From Citrobacter freundii (GTDB lineage: Bacteria; Pseudomonadota; Gammaproteobacteria; Enterobacterales; Enterobacteriaceae): DNA of 64,000 nucleotides. Every line of letters starts with the position of its first letter. The first letter of the stretch is position 1. Below the pieces are notes generated by a model. That model was not told where the DNA came from. It saw only the letters and a list, made by a program, of their open reading frames with translations, and did not search any database. The DNA is taken from the NCBI RefSeq assembly GCF_011077955.1, contig NZ_JAALBX010000019.1:1-64000 (forward strand). Reading direction: 5' to 3'. Shown piece after piece: positions 55,200 to 64,000 of this stretch. Made by a program: the position numbers and the translations under genes.

Positions 55200-55679
55200 T
55201 CAGGGCGTGCTGATAACCACTGCAACGCGGCGGTTTTCGGCGCGTCCTTGTCCGGTGCTGTTACTGGCGACCGGATATTTTTTACCAAGCCCCTGGGTGG
55301 TTAAATTACTGCGTGGAATGCCTGCGCCTTCCGCCCAGGTATCCGCCACAATATTGGCGCGCTTGAGCGACAGCGCTTCGTTATAGCTGTCTTCGCCGTA
55401 ATTATCGGTATGACCATCCATACGGGCGTGTTTCAGGCCAAGGGAGGAGAGATTTGCCGCGATGGTTTTTATATGGCTGGCGCTTTCCGGGCGAAGCTGA
55501 TACTGATTTTTATCAAACAGAATGGTATCGGACAGGCCTAAAGACCAGTCGCCGTTCTGCTCGCTAAAGCCCCAGGATTGCATCGCCGCTATCTGTTGAG
55601 GCGTGAATTTTCCCTGGGGTGACTGGCAGCCCGTTAACAAAAAAAGGGTGAGAACGACGGGGGCAAAAAAACGCAGCAT
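55200..55679 (-). CDS. yfiB: OmpA-like lipoprotein YfiB (159 aa)
   Basis: ATG 55679 has AAGGA at a good distance; ATG 55685 is too close to it. Lipobox LLTGC, then an OmpA C-like peptidoglycan-binding domain (ARMDGHTDNYGEDSYNEALS, RANIVADTWAEGAGIPRSNL). YfiB sequesters YfiR at the outer membrane and so frees YfiN to make c-di-GMP. Last gene of yfiLRNB-type operon. Confidence 0.95.
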   Translation of the reverse strand: MLRFFAPVVLTLFLLTGCQSPQGKFTPQQIAAMQSWGFSEQNGDWSLGLSDTILFDKNQYQLRPESASHIKTIAANLSSLGLKHARMDGHTDNYGEDSYNEALSLKRANIVADTWAEGAGIPRSNLTTQGLGKKYPVASNSTGQGRAENRRVAVVISTP

Positions 55680-55696
55680 AACCATTTCCTTAATGT

Positions 55697-56917
55697 TTAT
55701 CCGAACGCCAAACGGCGCTTATTCTTTTCGAGATACATATTCTGATCGGCAACCTCCATGAGGGACTCAGGCGTTGCGGTGCACTTTGCAAGCGCATAAC
55801 CAATGCTCATCGACATCGTGGTCGTTTCACCGTTATTCAAAAGAATGGGCGGCAGCAATGCGTGGCGTAATGACTGTATTAACGCCAGGAGATCATCGGT
55901 CGCGTTGACGCCAGTCAGCAGTATCGCGAATTCATCCCCACCCAGGCGATAGGCGCAATGCGTGTCACCGGCAAAAGCGCGTAAGCGGCTGGCTACTTCA
56001 ACCAATACCCGGTCGCCTACCGCGTGTCCCCATGTGTCATTGATATACTTAAAGTTATCACCATCCATAAAAAGTAACGCGGCGTCTATTTTGCGGCTTC
56101 GATCATTCATCATACTTTCAACGGCCTGATGAAATGCCGTGCGGTTGGCAAGGCCCGTAAGCGGATCATGGGTGGCGCTTATTAATAATGAGGCGTTTTT
56201 ACGTTGCAGCTGTGTTTGCCAGGTTTCCATTTCATCCAGCAGCGTATTAAAGTCTTGGGCGAAAAGGTGGAATTCTTCTATGCGTTCTGCCGAAACGCGT
56301 CTTGAAAAATTACGGTTAGTCTGCACGTCATGTGCAACTTCGGTGATGTTATTTAGCGCATCAACCATGCCTTTATGTAAATAACGCGTAATGGATAATG
56401 AAATAAATGATGCAAGAATGAGGCACGCTGTTAACACGCCAAGCGAGGTCCAGACAAAATGGGTAATAATATCGTCCATTGCGGTTAAGTGAATTTCACC
56501 CAACGTTTTACCGTCATGATAAATGCTCTGAATAACCGGCGTCGGGAATACCCATTTACTGACAAGGCCGCCCATCATATCGCGATTGTTATCGGCGCTG
56601 CCTGACCAGTCGGCAATGATAACGCCACTGCTGTCCACTACCTGTGCACTGGAGAATTGTCCCTGCTTGCCAAGCATCGCCAGCGTATCATAAGCTGCGG
56701 GACCGTCACGAAACACCATCGGCGCTTCAAGCGAGTGACTTATTGAAACGCTAAGCAAGCGCAAGTTATTTTGCGCATATTGTTTTAATGTCATCATGGA
56801 AGAAACGGAAAGTATCAGCCAGGCGATAATCATGGTTATCACAACGCTTATCATGCTGATGCGCCGCAACGTTCTTTTGAACGTAGGCCGTGGCATGTTG
56901 TTGATATCCTTAGTCAT
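55697..56917 (-). CDS. yfiN: Diguanylate cyclase YfiN/DgcN (406 aa)
   Basis: Two helices (about 22-42 and 158-180) flank a periplasmic CHASE8-like domain; HAMP follows, then the GGDEF domain with DPLTGLANRTAFHQAVESMM, FMDGDNFKYINDTWGHAVGD and YRLGGDEFAILL. The active site GGDEF is intact. It makes c-di-GMP and is held off by periplasmic YfiR. Start overlaps the yfiR end by 8 bases. Confidence 0.96.
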   Translation of the reverse strand: MTKDINNMPRPTFKRTLRRISMISVVITMIIAWLILSVSSMMTLKQYAQNNLRLLSVSISHSLEAPMVFRDGPAAYDTLAMLGKQGQFSSAQVVDSSGVIIADWSGSADNNRDMMGGLVSKWVFPTPVIQSIYHDGKTLGEIHLTAMDDIITHFVWTSLGVLTACLILASFISLSITRYLHKGMVDALNNITEVAHDVQTNRNFSRRVSAERIEEFHLFAQDFNTLLDEMETWQTQLQRKNASLLISATHDPLTGLANRTAFHQAVESMMNDRSRKIDAALLFMDGDNFKYINDTWGHAVGDRVLVEVASRLRAFAGDTHCAYRLGGDEFAILLTGVNATDDLLALIQSLRHALLPPILLNNGETTTMSMSIGYALAKCTATPESLMEVADQNMYLEKNKRRLAFG

Positions 56918-57434
56918 GATGTGTATTCCGTGCGAGCATCAATACTTCCGGGTTGACCCGCACACCGCTGCGGGACAACGAATCGAGATTAACGGCGAAT
57001 GTTACCGGGGTGGCGTTTATATTCAGGCAGAAAGAACTACCGGTAACGCATTGGGTATTTTCTTCAGCGATTAATAGTAACGGCCGTGGTTGATATGCCG
57101 CTATTAATTTCATCTGCTCTTCCGGGGATTCAGATCCGAAATAAATACCATCACATTTTGAGGTTAATGTCTCTTCATTATTTTCAACAATAACCGGCGT
57201 AAAGGATAACGGGGTAATATTTTTTTCTATTATTTTCGCCATTCGCGACGAAGAAAAAATACAAATGCGCGGAGGCGCTACAAGTTTAGGCCAACGGGTA
57301 TAACTGATAATGCCAGAAACAATTCGCTGCACTGCCTCGTCATTATTTGAAACAGGCGAGGGGAGGTCGGCGAGAGAGGGTATCGCTACCATCATCAGTG
57401 CAAAACAAAACGCTCGAAAGTGCAGCACAGGCAT
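56910..57434 (-). CDS. yfiR: Periplasmic repressor YfiR (174 aa)
   Basis: Signal peptide (VLHFRAFCFALMMVAIPSLA), then the YfiR/DUF4154 domain (RIVSGIISYTRWPKLVAPPR, CIFSSSRMAKIIEKNITPLS). Cys residues in CDGIYFG and NTQCVTGSSFCLNINA may form redox-sensitive bonds. It inhibits YfiN by direct contact. Translation is coupled to yfiN. Confidence 0.94.
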   Translation of the reverse strand: MPVLHFRAFCFALMMVAIPSLADLPSPVSNNDEAVQRIVSGIISYTRWPKLVAPPRICIFSSSRMAKIIEKNITPLSFTPVIVENNEETLTSKCDGIYFGSESPEEQMKLIAAYQPRPLLLIAEENTQCVTGSSFCLNINATPVTFAVNLDSLSRSGVRVNPEVLMLARNTHHD

Positions 57435-57608
57435 GGCGCGGGATCCCAGCTAAAGCATAAAGCGCAGAAATTATTGTTGTGGAAATTTTCGCGGATAATA
57501 TCACCTCCTTTGCACGCCGTCATGCTCTTGAAAACACGACTGCTGTGTCGGCGTGATGAAAAAGGTTGTGAAATGAGGCTAAACTGACCTGCGGATGAGT
57601 TAAGCGGC

Positions 57609-57983
57609 TCAGTTTAATAACGAATTTTCACTTGCGCCGGTATAGCCTTCTTTCCAGCGTGCGCGAAGCGGTGACGTTTCTTTCAGATTTTCACATGCTC
57701 CAGGGAATTCTTTTCCACTTAAGCCCCAGACGTATACAAAATCATCCTGACATAACCGTTGCTGTCCGCGCGCATAACCTTTTTTATAGTCGGCGATATC
57801 AACGCGCGGGTCGTCATATTCCCGAGTCAGTCGTTGAGCGCTTTTGGGCATGCCTCCGGCCATCGCATCATCCGCGCCAATTTGATACCAGTTTCTCTCG
57901 CTCCAGGTGGGTTCATGCGTGTAGGGATCTATCTGACAACCCGTGGACAACAGTATGCTCATCATGAGTAAGGCCCGGCGCAT
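57609..57983 (-). CDS. yfiL: Lipoprotein YfiL, DUF2799 (124 aa)
   Basis: Lipobox LLSTGC (Cys16), then NWYQIGADDAMAGGMPKSAQ and DIADYKKGYARGQQRLCQDD, the DUF2799 pattern. It is in the same direction as yfiRNB but 174 bases upstream, so it may be separately transcribed. Function unknown. Confidence 0.9.
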   Translation of the reverse strand: MRRALLMMSILLSTGCQIDPYTHEPTWSERNWYQIGADDAMAGGMPKSAQRLTREYDDPRVDIADYKKGYARGQQRLCQDDFVYVWGLSGKEFPGACENLKETSPLRARWKEGYTGASENSLLN

Positions 57984-58080
57984 TAATTTATCCCTGAGGT
58001 GTGGTTTGCAGTTATCAAACGTAGCGCAAAACGGTGGGTTTGAGTACGCCCCGTGATAATTAATGATAAGTTGCTTTCTC

Positions 58081-58192
58081 TGTAAACTAATACTTACACA
58101 ATAACCCGTATTGTTGTGAGTAAAATAGCATTTAACTGCCTTTGTAACGATAAATTTACGGATTTTGGATTGAAATGTTTACTCGTTATGAT
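58081..58192 (+). promoter_or_regulatory. aroF promoter with three TyrR-like boxes
   Basis: TGTAAACTAATACTTACA (58081-58098), TGTAACGATAAATTTACG (58143-58160) and TGGATTGAAATGTTTACT (58166-58183) fit TGTAAA-N6-TTTACA to different degrees. TTGGAT (58165-58170) and TATGAT (58187-58192), 16 bases apart, are the likely -35 and -10, so the third box overlaps the promoter, as needed for tyrosine repression. Confidence 0.75.
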
Positions 58193-58255
58193 ATGGTAGC
58201 TTCACCTCTTTGAGGTAATGACTATCGCAAACGAGCAAATTTAAGGGTCGCTATC

Positions 58256-59326
58256 ATGCAAAAAGACGCGCTGAATAACGTTCATATCGCAGATGAACAG
58301 GTACTGATTACTCCGGATCAACTTAAAGCTGAATTCCCGCTTACGCTTGAGCAGGAAGCGCAAATCGCGCAGTCGCGTAAAACGATCTCGGACATCATCG
58401 CCGGACGCGATCCGCGTTTGTTAGTGGTCTGTGGACCTTGCTCGATCCACGATCCCGAAGCGGCCATTGAATATGCTCGTCGTTTTAAAGCCCTTTCCGA
58501 ACAAGTCAGCGATACGCTTTACCTGGTTATGCGCGTCTATTTTGAAAAGCCCCGTACCACCGTCGGCTGGAAGGGGTTAATTAACGATCCCCACATGGAT
58601 GGCTCGTTTGATGTCGAAGGTGGGCTGAAAATTGCCCGCAACCTGCTGGTGGAACTGGTGAAGTTAGGCCTCCCGCTCGCGACCGAAGCGCTGGATCCTA
58701 ATAGCCCGCAATATCTGGGCGATCTGTTTAGCTGGTCGGCTATTGGCGCGCGCACGACGGAATCGCAAACGCACCGTGAAATGGCTTCAGGTCTCTCAAT
58801 GCCGGTTGGCTTTAAAAATGGTACTGATGGCAGTCTGTCGACGGCAATCAACGCGATGCGTGCCGCTGAGCAGTCGCACCGCTTTGTAGGTATCAACCAG
58901 GCGGGGCAGGTATGCCTGTTGCAAACGCAGGGTAATCCGGACGGTCATGTCATTTTACGCGGCGGTAAAGCGCCGAACTACAGCCCGGCGGATGTCGCGC
59001 AGTGCGAAAAAGAGATGGAACAAGCGGGACTGCGCCCGGCGCTGATGATAGATTGCAGTCATGGTAATTCTAATAAAGACTACCGCCGCCAGCCGGGTGT
59101 CGCTGAATCAGTGGTCGCTCAGATTAAAGATGGCAACCGTTCTATCATTGGCCTGATGATTGAAAGCAACTTGTTTGAAGGCAATCAATCTTCCGAGCAA
59201 CCGCGTAGCGAAATGAAATACGGTGTTTCTGTGACTGATGCCTGCATCAATTGGGAAACCACTGACGCATTGCTCCAGGAAATCCACAACGATCTGAACG
59301 GTACGCTTGCGGCGCGTTTCGCTTAA
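58256..59326 (+). CDS. aroF: DAHP synthase, Tyr-sensitive (356 aa)
   Basis: LLVVCGPCSIHDPEAAIEYA, YFEKPRTTVGWKGLINDPHM and ALMIDCSHGNSNKDYRRQPG are the class I DAHP synthase motifs; the Cys and His in them bind metal. It starts the shikimate pathway from PEP and erythrose 4-phosphate. The Tyr type is inferred from the TyrR boxes and from tyrA 9 bases downstream. Confidence 0.97.
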   Translation: MQKDALNNVHIADEQVLITPDQLKAEFPLTLEQEAQIAQSRKTISDIIAGRDPRLLVVCGPCSIHDPEAAIEYARRFKALSEQVSDTLYLVMRVYFEKPRTTVGWKGLINDPHMDGSFDVEGGLKIARNLLVELVKLGLPLATEALDPNSPQYLGDLFSWSAIGARTTESQTHREMASGLSMPVGFKNGTDGSLSTAINAMRAAEQSHRFVGINQAGQVCLLQTQGNPDGHVILRGGKAPNYSPADVAQCEKEMEQAGLRPALMIDCSHGNSNKDYRRQPGVAESVVAQIKDGNRSIIGLMIESNLFEGNQSSEQPRSEMKYGVSVTDACINWETTDALLQEIHNDLNGTLAARFA

Positions 59327-59335
59327 GAGGTTAAT

Positions 59336-60457
59336 ATGGTTGCAGAATTGACCGCATTGCGCGATCAAATCGATGAAGTGGATAAGGCGCTGCTGGGATT
59401 ACTGGCGCGCCGCCTGGAATTGGTTTCGGAAGTGGGCGAAGTAAAAAGCCGCCACGGTTTGCCGGTTTATGTACCGGAACGTGAAGCGTCTATGTTGGCG
59501 TCTCGCCGTCACGAAGCCGAACAGCTTGGCGTCTCGCCCGATCTGATTGAAGACGTCCTTCGCCGTGTTATGCGCGAATCTTACGCGCATGAAAATGATA
59601 AAGGCTTTAAAACGCTGCATCCGACTCTGCGTCCGGTGGTGATTGTCGGCGGGGCCGGGCAAATGGGACGTCTGTTTGAAAAGATGCTGCAACTGTCGGG
59701 CTATCAGGTCCGCATCCTTGAACAAGAAGACTGGCCGCAGGCAGAGGTATTAGTGGCCGATGCCGGTATGGTCATCGTCAGTGTGCCGATCCACGTGACC
59801 GAGCAGGTGATCGCCAGACTGCCGCCTCTGCCTGAAGACTGTATCCTCGTCGATTTGGCGTCGGTGAAAAGCGGTCCTTTGCAGGCAATGTTGACCGCGC
59901 ACAGCGGGCCGGTACTGGGCTTACACCCCATGTTTGGCCCGGACAGCGGCAGCCTCGCAAAGCAGGTCGTGGTCTATTGCGATGGTCGCAAGCCGGAAGC
60001 TTATCAATGGTTCCTTGAACAAATTCAGGTCTGGGGCGCGCGATTACACAATAGCAGTGCAGTAGAGCACGATCAGAATATGGCGTTTATTCAGGCGCTG
60101 CGTCACTTCGCTACCTTTGCCTACGGTTTGCATCTAGCAGAAGAGCAGGTGCAGCTTGAGAAGCTTCTGGCGCTCTCTTCACCTATTTATCGCCTGGAGC
60201 TGGCGATGGTAGGACGGTTGTTTGCGCAGGACCCACAGCTTTATGCGGACATTATTATGTCATCAAGTGATAACCTGGCGCTTATCAAGCGTTACTACAA
60301 GCGCTTTGGCGAAGCGATCGGCCTGCTTGAGCAAGGCGATAAACAGGCATTTATCGACAGCTTTCGCAAGGTTGAACACTGGTTTGGCGACTATGCGCAA
60401 CGCTTTCAGAGCGAAAGTCGTACCCTGCTGCGCCAGGCGAACGACAGCCGCCAGTAA
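59336..60457 (+). CDS. tyrA: Chorismate mutase / prephenate dehydrogenase (373 aa)
   Basis: The AroQ mutase domain ([20 protein letters not shown]) is followed by the NAD-binding region ([20 protein letters not shown]) and a prephenate dehydrogenase domain ([20 protein letters not shown]). ATG 59336 follows AGAGG. It makes 4-hydroxyphenylpyruvate for tyrosine and is part of the aroF operon. Confidence 0.98.
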   Translation: MVAELTALRDQIDEVDKALLGLLARRLELVSEVGEVKSRHGLPVYVPEREASMLASRRHEAEQLGVSPDLIEDVLRRVMRESYAHENDKGFKTLHPTLRPVVIVGGAGQMGRLFEKMLQLSGYQVRILEQEDWPQAEVLVADAGMVIVSVPIHVTEQVIARLPPLPEDCILVDLASVKSGPLQAMLTAHSGPVLGLHPMFGPDSGSLAKQVVVYCDGRKPEAYQWFLEQIQVWGARLHNSSAVEHDQNMAFIQALRHFATFAYGLHLAEEQVQLEKLLALSSPIYRLELAMVGRLFAQDPQLYADIIMSSSDNLALIKRYYKRFGEAIGLLEQGDKQAFIDSFRKVEHWFGDYAQRFQSESRTLLRQANDSRQ

Positions 60458-60470
60458 CGTCTCCAGTATG

Positions 60471-60501
60471 AAAAAAGCCAGTGTCTCCGCTGGCTTTTTT
60501 T
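60471..60501. terminator. Bidirectional terminator between tyrA and pheA
   Basis: AAAAAAGCCAG-TGTCTCCG-CTGGCTTTTTTT between two convergent genes. Confidence 0.9.
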
Positions 60502-60506
60502 ATGGG

Positions 60507-61667
60507 CTATGCCGGATCGACAGGCACGACGTTTTCGCTTGGATAACAGCCCAGTACCTTCATTGAACGAGTAATGTCGGTAAGTTCGCGCAGCGCCAGT
60601 TGCATGTCTGCTTGCTGAACATTGGCCTGTATATCCAGATAAAACATCTCTTCCCACGGATTGCCATGAATCGGGCGCGATTCGAGACGTGTCATAATCA
60701 GATTATGGTTACGTAACACCAACAGGGCTTCGACCAGCGCACCCGCCTGTTGGCCTGTTGCCATCAATAGCGTGGTTTTTGCCGGCACCTGATCGGAAAC
60801 GTGAATCGCTTTTCGGGCAAGCACGATAAAACGGGTAATGTTTTGCGTCTGGTTCGCCAAATTGCGCTCAAGCACCTGCAACCCATACAGCGCACCGCCA
60901 GCCTCGCTTCCCAGCGCCGCGACTTTTGGCGATTTCATTTGCGCGACTTTTTCCATTGCCGCTGAGGTGCTTTCGCAATACTCGATTTTGAGGTGTGAAT
61001 AACGATTCAAAAACTGACTGCATTGCTGGAAGGGCTGCGGATGGCTGTAAAGGGTATCAATGCTGTCTAAATCGGTAGAGCCAGCCACCAGGACGCAATG
61101 ATCGATAGGAATGGTTAACTCGCCGACCAGGGACAGGCTGGTGTGCTGGAGCAGGTCGTATACGTCATTAATCGCGCCGGAGCTGGTGTTCTCAAGAGGG
61201 ACGACCGCGTAATCCGCCTGGCCGGTTTCCACCTGATTGAAGATCTCATGAAATTTGGCGCAGCCGCTTTCAATAAACTGCTCGAAATGGCGTGCGGCAT
61301 ACTGGCGCGCCGCCAGATGTGAATAAGAACCTTTTGGCCCAAGAAACGCGATGCGCGCTGAATGCGGGTTCGTTTGGTTAAGATGGTGCTGAAGCAACGC
61401 CTGCTGGGTTAATACGGAGTCTTCAATAATCAACTGGAACAGCCGCGTAATGTAATGCGCATCTAGCTGATGGCTTTTCCCAAGCGTAATGAGCTTATCC
61501 AGCAGGTCGCGCTCGCGGTCAATATCCCGCACCGGACGATGCGTGGCGAGCTTGGCTTTGCCGACTTCAACGGCCAGCGTGCGACGTTCGGCCAACAGCG
61601 CCAGTAATTTTTCATCCAACGCACTGATCTTATCCCGCAAAGCCAGTAAAGGGTTTTCCGCAGTCAT
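60507..61667 (-). CDS. pheA: Chorismate mutase / prephenate dehydratase (386 aa)
   Basis: ATG 61667 gives [20 protein letters not shown] and the E. coli length; longer frames run into the attenuator. AroQ mutase, dehydratase ([40 protein letters not shown]) and ACT domain ([20 protein letters not shown]) for Phe feedback are all present. Confidence 0.98.
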   Translation of the reverse strand: MTAENPLLALRDKISALDEKLLALLAERRTLAVEVGKAKLATHRPVRDIDRERDLLDKLITLGKSHQLDAHYITRLFQLIIEDSVLTQQALLQHHLNQTNPHSARIAFLGPKGSYSHLAARQYAARHFEQFIESGCAKFHEIFNQVETGQADYAVVPLENTSSGAINDVYDLLQHTSLSLVGELTIPIDHCVLVAGSTDLDSIDTLYSHPQPFQQCSQFLNRYSHLKIEYCESTSAAMEKVAQMKSPKVAALGSEAGGALYGLQVLERNLANQTQNITRFIVLARKAIHVSDQVPAKTTLLMATGQQAGALVEALLVLRNHNLIMTRLESRPIHGNPWEEMFYLDIQANVQQADMQLALRELTDITRSMKVLGCYPSENVVPVDPA

Positions 61668-61690
61668 AACGCTACCTTTTTTATTGTCAT

Positions 61691-61718
61691 AAAAAAGGCC
61701 TCCCGATTTGGGAGGCCT
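61691..61718 (-). terminator. pheA attenuator
   Basis: AGGCCTCCC-AAATC-GGGAGGCCTTTTTT on the minus strand, between pheL and pheA. Confidence 0.92.
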
Positions 61719-61765
61719 GTTTGTTCGTCTTCGCATTCTTTATCACATGACGAAAAGCCTCCCGT

Positions 61766-61813
61766 TCAGGGGAAGGTAAAAAAGAATGCGAAGAAGAACG
61801 GCAGTAGTTTCAT
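61766..61813 (-). CDS. pheL: pheA leader peptide PheL (15 aa)
   Basis: The peptide MKLLPFFFAFFFTFP has seven Phe. Ribosome stalling at these codons when Phe-tRNA is scarce stops the terminator at 61691 from forming. AAGGAATCTCAT lies upstream of ATG 61813. Residues 3-4 differ from the E. coli peptide (HI). Confidence 0.95.
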   Translation of the reverse strand: MKLLPFFFAFFFTFP

Positions 61814-61870
61814 ATGAGATTCCTTAAAAGGTACGGATTACACTACCCGTACTGTTTTCGCTCTGTCAAT

Positions 61871-61894
61871 AAAAAACGCGCCCGTAGGCGCGTT
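61871..61894 (-). terminator. raiA terminator
   Basis: CAACGCGCC-TAC-GGGCGCGTTTTTT on the minus strand, 16 bases after the raiA stop. Confidence 0.85.
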
Positions 61895-61910
61895 GTGAGT
61901 GTTTGGGTAA

Positions 61911-62318
<408 letters not shown>

Positions 62319-62471
62319 TTAAATCACAAAGTTTTGTCACTTTTTGTCAATGCAAAGGTTTTGTGAGGCAGGACAGGAAGAGGGGATTTTTCACTTGTCG
62401 GATAGCCATTTCCAGGCCATATTTGATGGGATGACTCCGCGCTAACCCCAGTGAAATTGGGATGCGGACAT

Positions 62472-62499
62472 AAAAAAAGGCAGCCAGGCTGCCTTTTTT
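62472..62499 (-). terminator. bamD terminator
   Basis: AAGGCAGCC-TGGCTGCCTTTTTTT-type hairpin on the minus strand, right after bamD. Confidence 0.85.
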
Positions 62500-62513
62500 C
62501 GTATCTGAAATAA

Positions 62514-63251
62514 TCAGGAGTTGCTGCCGTTAGCCGCGATGATTTTGGCGACTTTCTCAGCCTGCGCATTCATCTGCATCTCACGATAAGCATTTTCCAT
62601 CAACTTCAGACCTTCGCGAGTGGCCTGGGTATCCGGATAATCGCGCAGCATGCCTTCTACACGGTTAACTACGGCAACATAAGCGCCGCGTTTAGTGTAG
62701 TATTCGGCAACCGATAGTTCATATTTAGCCAGGCGATCTTTCAGGAACACCATACGCTTGGTGGCATCGGTAACATACTGGCTTTGCGGGTAGCCGCGCG
62801 CCAACTTCGCGAAGTCACGAAACGCATCGCGAGCATGTTGCGGGTCGCGATCGGAACGGTCAACGCCAAAGAAACCCTGTAAGGCGCTATCATCCAGCGC
62901 CATATTGGTCAGCCCGCGCATGTAAAGTACATAATCGATGTTCGGATGTGTCGGGTTCAGACGAATGAAACGATCGATGGAAGCCTGAGCAAGCGGCAAA
63001 TCGGCATTTTTGTAATAGGCGTAAATCAAATCCAACTGAACTTGCTGAGAATACGGTCCAAATGGATAACGATTATCCAGCGCTTCCAGTTGCGTTATTG
63101 CCGCTTTCCAGTTACCGTCCTGCAGTTTTTGCTGAGCAGTCGCGTAGATCTCAGATGGCGGATTATCAGGGACTTCTTCCTTAGAACCGGAGCAACCCGC
63201 CAAAGCCAGGCTCAACGTGGCGGCAGCCACCAGATATTTCATGCGCGTCAT
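62514..63251 (-). CDS. bamD: Outer-membrane assembly lipoprotein BamD (245 aa)
   Basis: Signal peptide with LALAGC (Cys20). Five TPR-like repeats include [20 protein letters not shown] and [20 protein letters not shown]. It is the essential lipoprotein that couples BamA to BamCE and reads the substrate beta-signal. It is divergent from rluD. Confidence 0.97.
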   Translation of the reverse strand: MTRMKYLVAAATLSLALAGCSGSKEEVPDNPPSEIYATAQQKLQDGNWKAAITQLEALDNRYPFGPYSQQVQLDLIYAYYKNADLPLAQASIDRFIRLNPTHPNIDYVLYMRGLTNMALDDSALQGFFGVDRSDRDPQHARDAFRDFAKLARGYPQSQYVTDATKRMVFLKDRLAKYELSVAEYYTKRGAYVAVVNRVEGMLRDYPDTQATREGLKLMENAYREMQMNAQAEKVAKIIAANGSNS

Positions 63252-63387
63252 GACGTTTTGACTTTCCTCAGAATGTTTTACTTGTGCGGGAGATTGACAG
63301 TTCCTGCTCCCGGTTAAGACCAGCTACAATAGCACACTATATTATACGGCGAAGCCGTAAATCCCAACGTAAACAAAGAAGCAGTAT

Positions 63388-64000
63388 ATGGCACAACGAG
63401 TACAACTCACTGCAACGGTGTCCGAATCTCAACTCGGTCAACGCTTAGATCAGGCTTTGGCCGAAATGTTCCCGGATTATTCGCGATCGCGCATAAAAGA
63501 GTGGATTTTAGACCAACGCGTTCAGCTAAACGGTAAAATTAGCGATAAACCCAAAGAAAAAGTCTTTGGCGGCGAGACCGTGGTTATCGATGTCGAAATC
63601 GAAGAAGACGCCCGTTTCGAGCCCCAGGATATCCCACTGAATATTGTCTATGAAGATGATGATATTCTCGTAATCAATAAACCGCGTGATTTTGTGGTTC
63701 ACCCCGGCGCGGGCAACCCTGACGGCACGGTTCTGAATGCGCTGCTGCATTATTACCCGCCGATTGCAGACGTTCCGCGCGCCGGAATTGTGCATCGTCT
63801 GGATAAAGACACAACCGGTTTAATGGTAGTGGCGAAAACTATTCCGGCGCAAACCCGTCTCGTGGAGTCATTGCAACTGCGCGAAATCACCCGCGAGTAC
63901 GAAGCGGTAGCGATAGGACATATGACAGCGGGTGGAACGGTAGAAGAGCCTATCAGCCGCCATCCAACTAAACGCACGCATATGTCTGTCCATCCAATGG
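63388..64000 (+). CDS. rluD: 23S rRNA pseudouridine synthase RluD, 5' part
   Basis: MAQRVQLTATVSESQLGQRL starts an S4-like domain (SRSRIKEWILDQRVQLNGKI). The catalytic region has AGIVHRLDKDTTGLMVVAKT, with the HRLD Asp as nucleophile. It makes pseudouridines 1911, 1915 and 1917 in helix 69. About 204 of about 326 codons are in the window; the rest is past base 64000. Confidence 0.97.
   Translation, partial: MAQRVQLTATVSESQLGQRLDQALAEMFPDYSRSRIKEWILDQRVQLNGKISDKPKEKVFGGETVVIDVEIEEDARFEPQDIPLNIVYEDDDILVINKPRDFVVHPGAGNPDGTVLNALLHYYPPIADVPRAGIVHRLDKDTTGLMVVAKTIPAQTRLVESLQLREITREYEAVAIGHMTAGGTVEEPISRHPTKRTHMSVHPM

Overview
The window is an enterobacterial chromosome segment. From the left end to about 37.6 kb it is a stack of mobile elements at the 3' end of ssrA. 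From there to the right end it is core genome. The core order (rluD, bamD, raiA, pheLA, tyrA-aroF, yfiLRNB, rplS-trmD-rimM-rpsP, ffh, ypjD, corB, grpE, nadK, recN, bamE, ratAB, smpB, ssrA) matches the Escherichia/Salmonella/Citrobacter/Enterobacter group. The tmRNA tag is ANDENYALAA. I cannot fix the genus. A chemoreceptor and a PepSY/DUF2946 pair between rplS and yfiB, and a ClbS/DfsB gene beside bamE, are absent from that locus in E. coli K-12 as I recall it.

Layout, reading away from ssrA: (A) A CP4-57-like island runs from 37.6 to 14.3 kb. It holds intA, a yfjH-like gene, alpA, yfjI and yfjJ, then cargo: McrBC, a three-gene system of two P-loop NTPases plus a tail-anchored coiled-coil protein, and gene debris. 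It then continues with yfjP, yfjQ, a yfjR/WYL regulator, an Ag43-type autotransporter, a broken DUF905 gene, ardB, a radC-like gene, yeeT, and the cbeA/cbtA type IV toxin-antitoxin pair. (B) A deleted prophage runs from 14.3 to 6.05 kb. It keeps integrase, excisionase, Ea22-type left-arm genes, a deletion joint into a tail-fibre end, a tail-fibre assembly gene and a large O-acyltransferase. It also contains a repressor remnant, a 45-nt piece of tRNA-Pro and a TIR-domain gene. (C) A second copy of the CP4-57-type integrase (4.6-5.8 kb), killed by one amber codon, leads into phage accessory genes. These are an LPO_1073-family gene with a small membrane partner, an Acb2-like anti-CBASS gene, an Rz/Acb2 chimera, a twice-broken membrane gene, and an Rz/Rz1 lysis pair cut by an IS3-family element.

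Partial copies of the ssrA 3' end at 6047 and 14268, together with GGTGCCTAA repeats at 5861, 14344 and 37399, support tandem integration at one site.

The accessory part is rich in defence and counter-defence genes: McrBC, TIR, CbtA/CbeA, ArdB, Acb2-like and LPO_1073. The best candidate for an undescribed system is the GTPase/GTPase/coiled-coil operon at 23.1-28.3 kb. Second are the LPO_1073 pair, whose two proteins share a short motif, and a perfect 36-bp palindrome next to the Rep-like gene yfjJ.

The core genes look intact. Readable control sites include LexA boxes at recN, a sigma-32 promoter at grpE, a sigma-28 promoter at the chemoreceptor, TyrR-like boxes at aroF, the pheL attenuator and several hairpin terminators.
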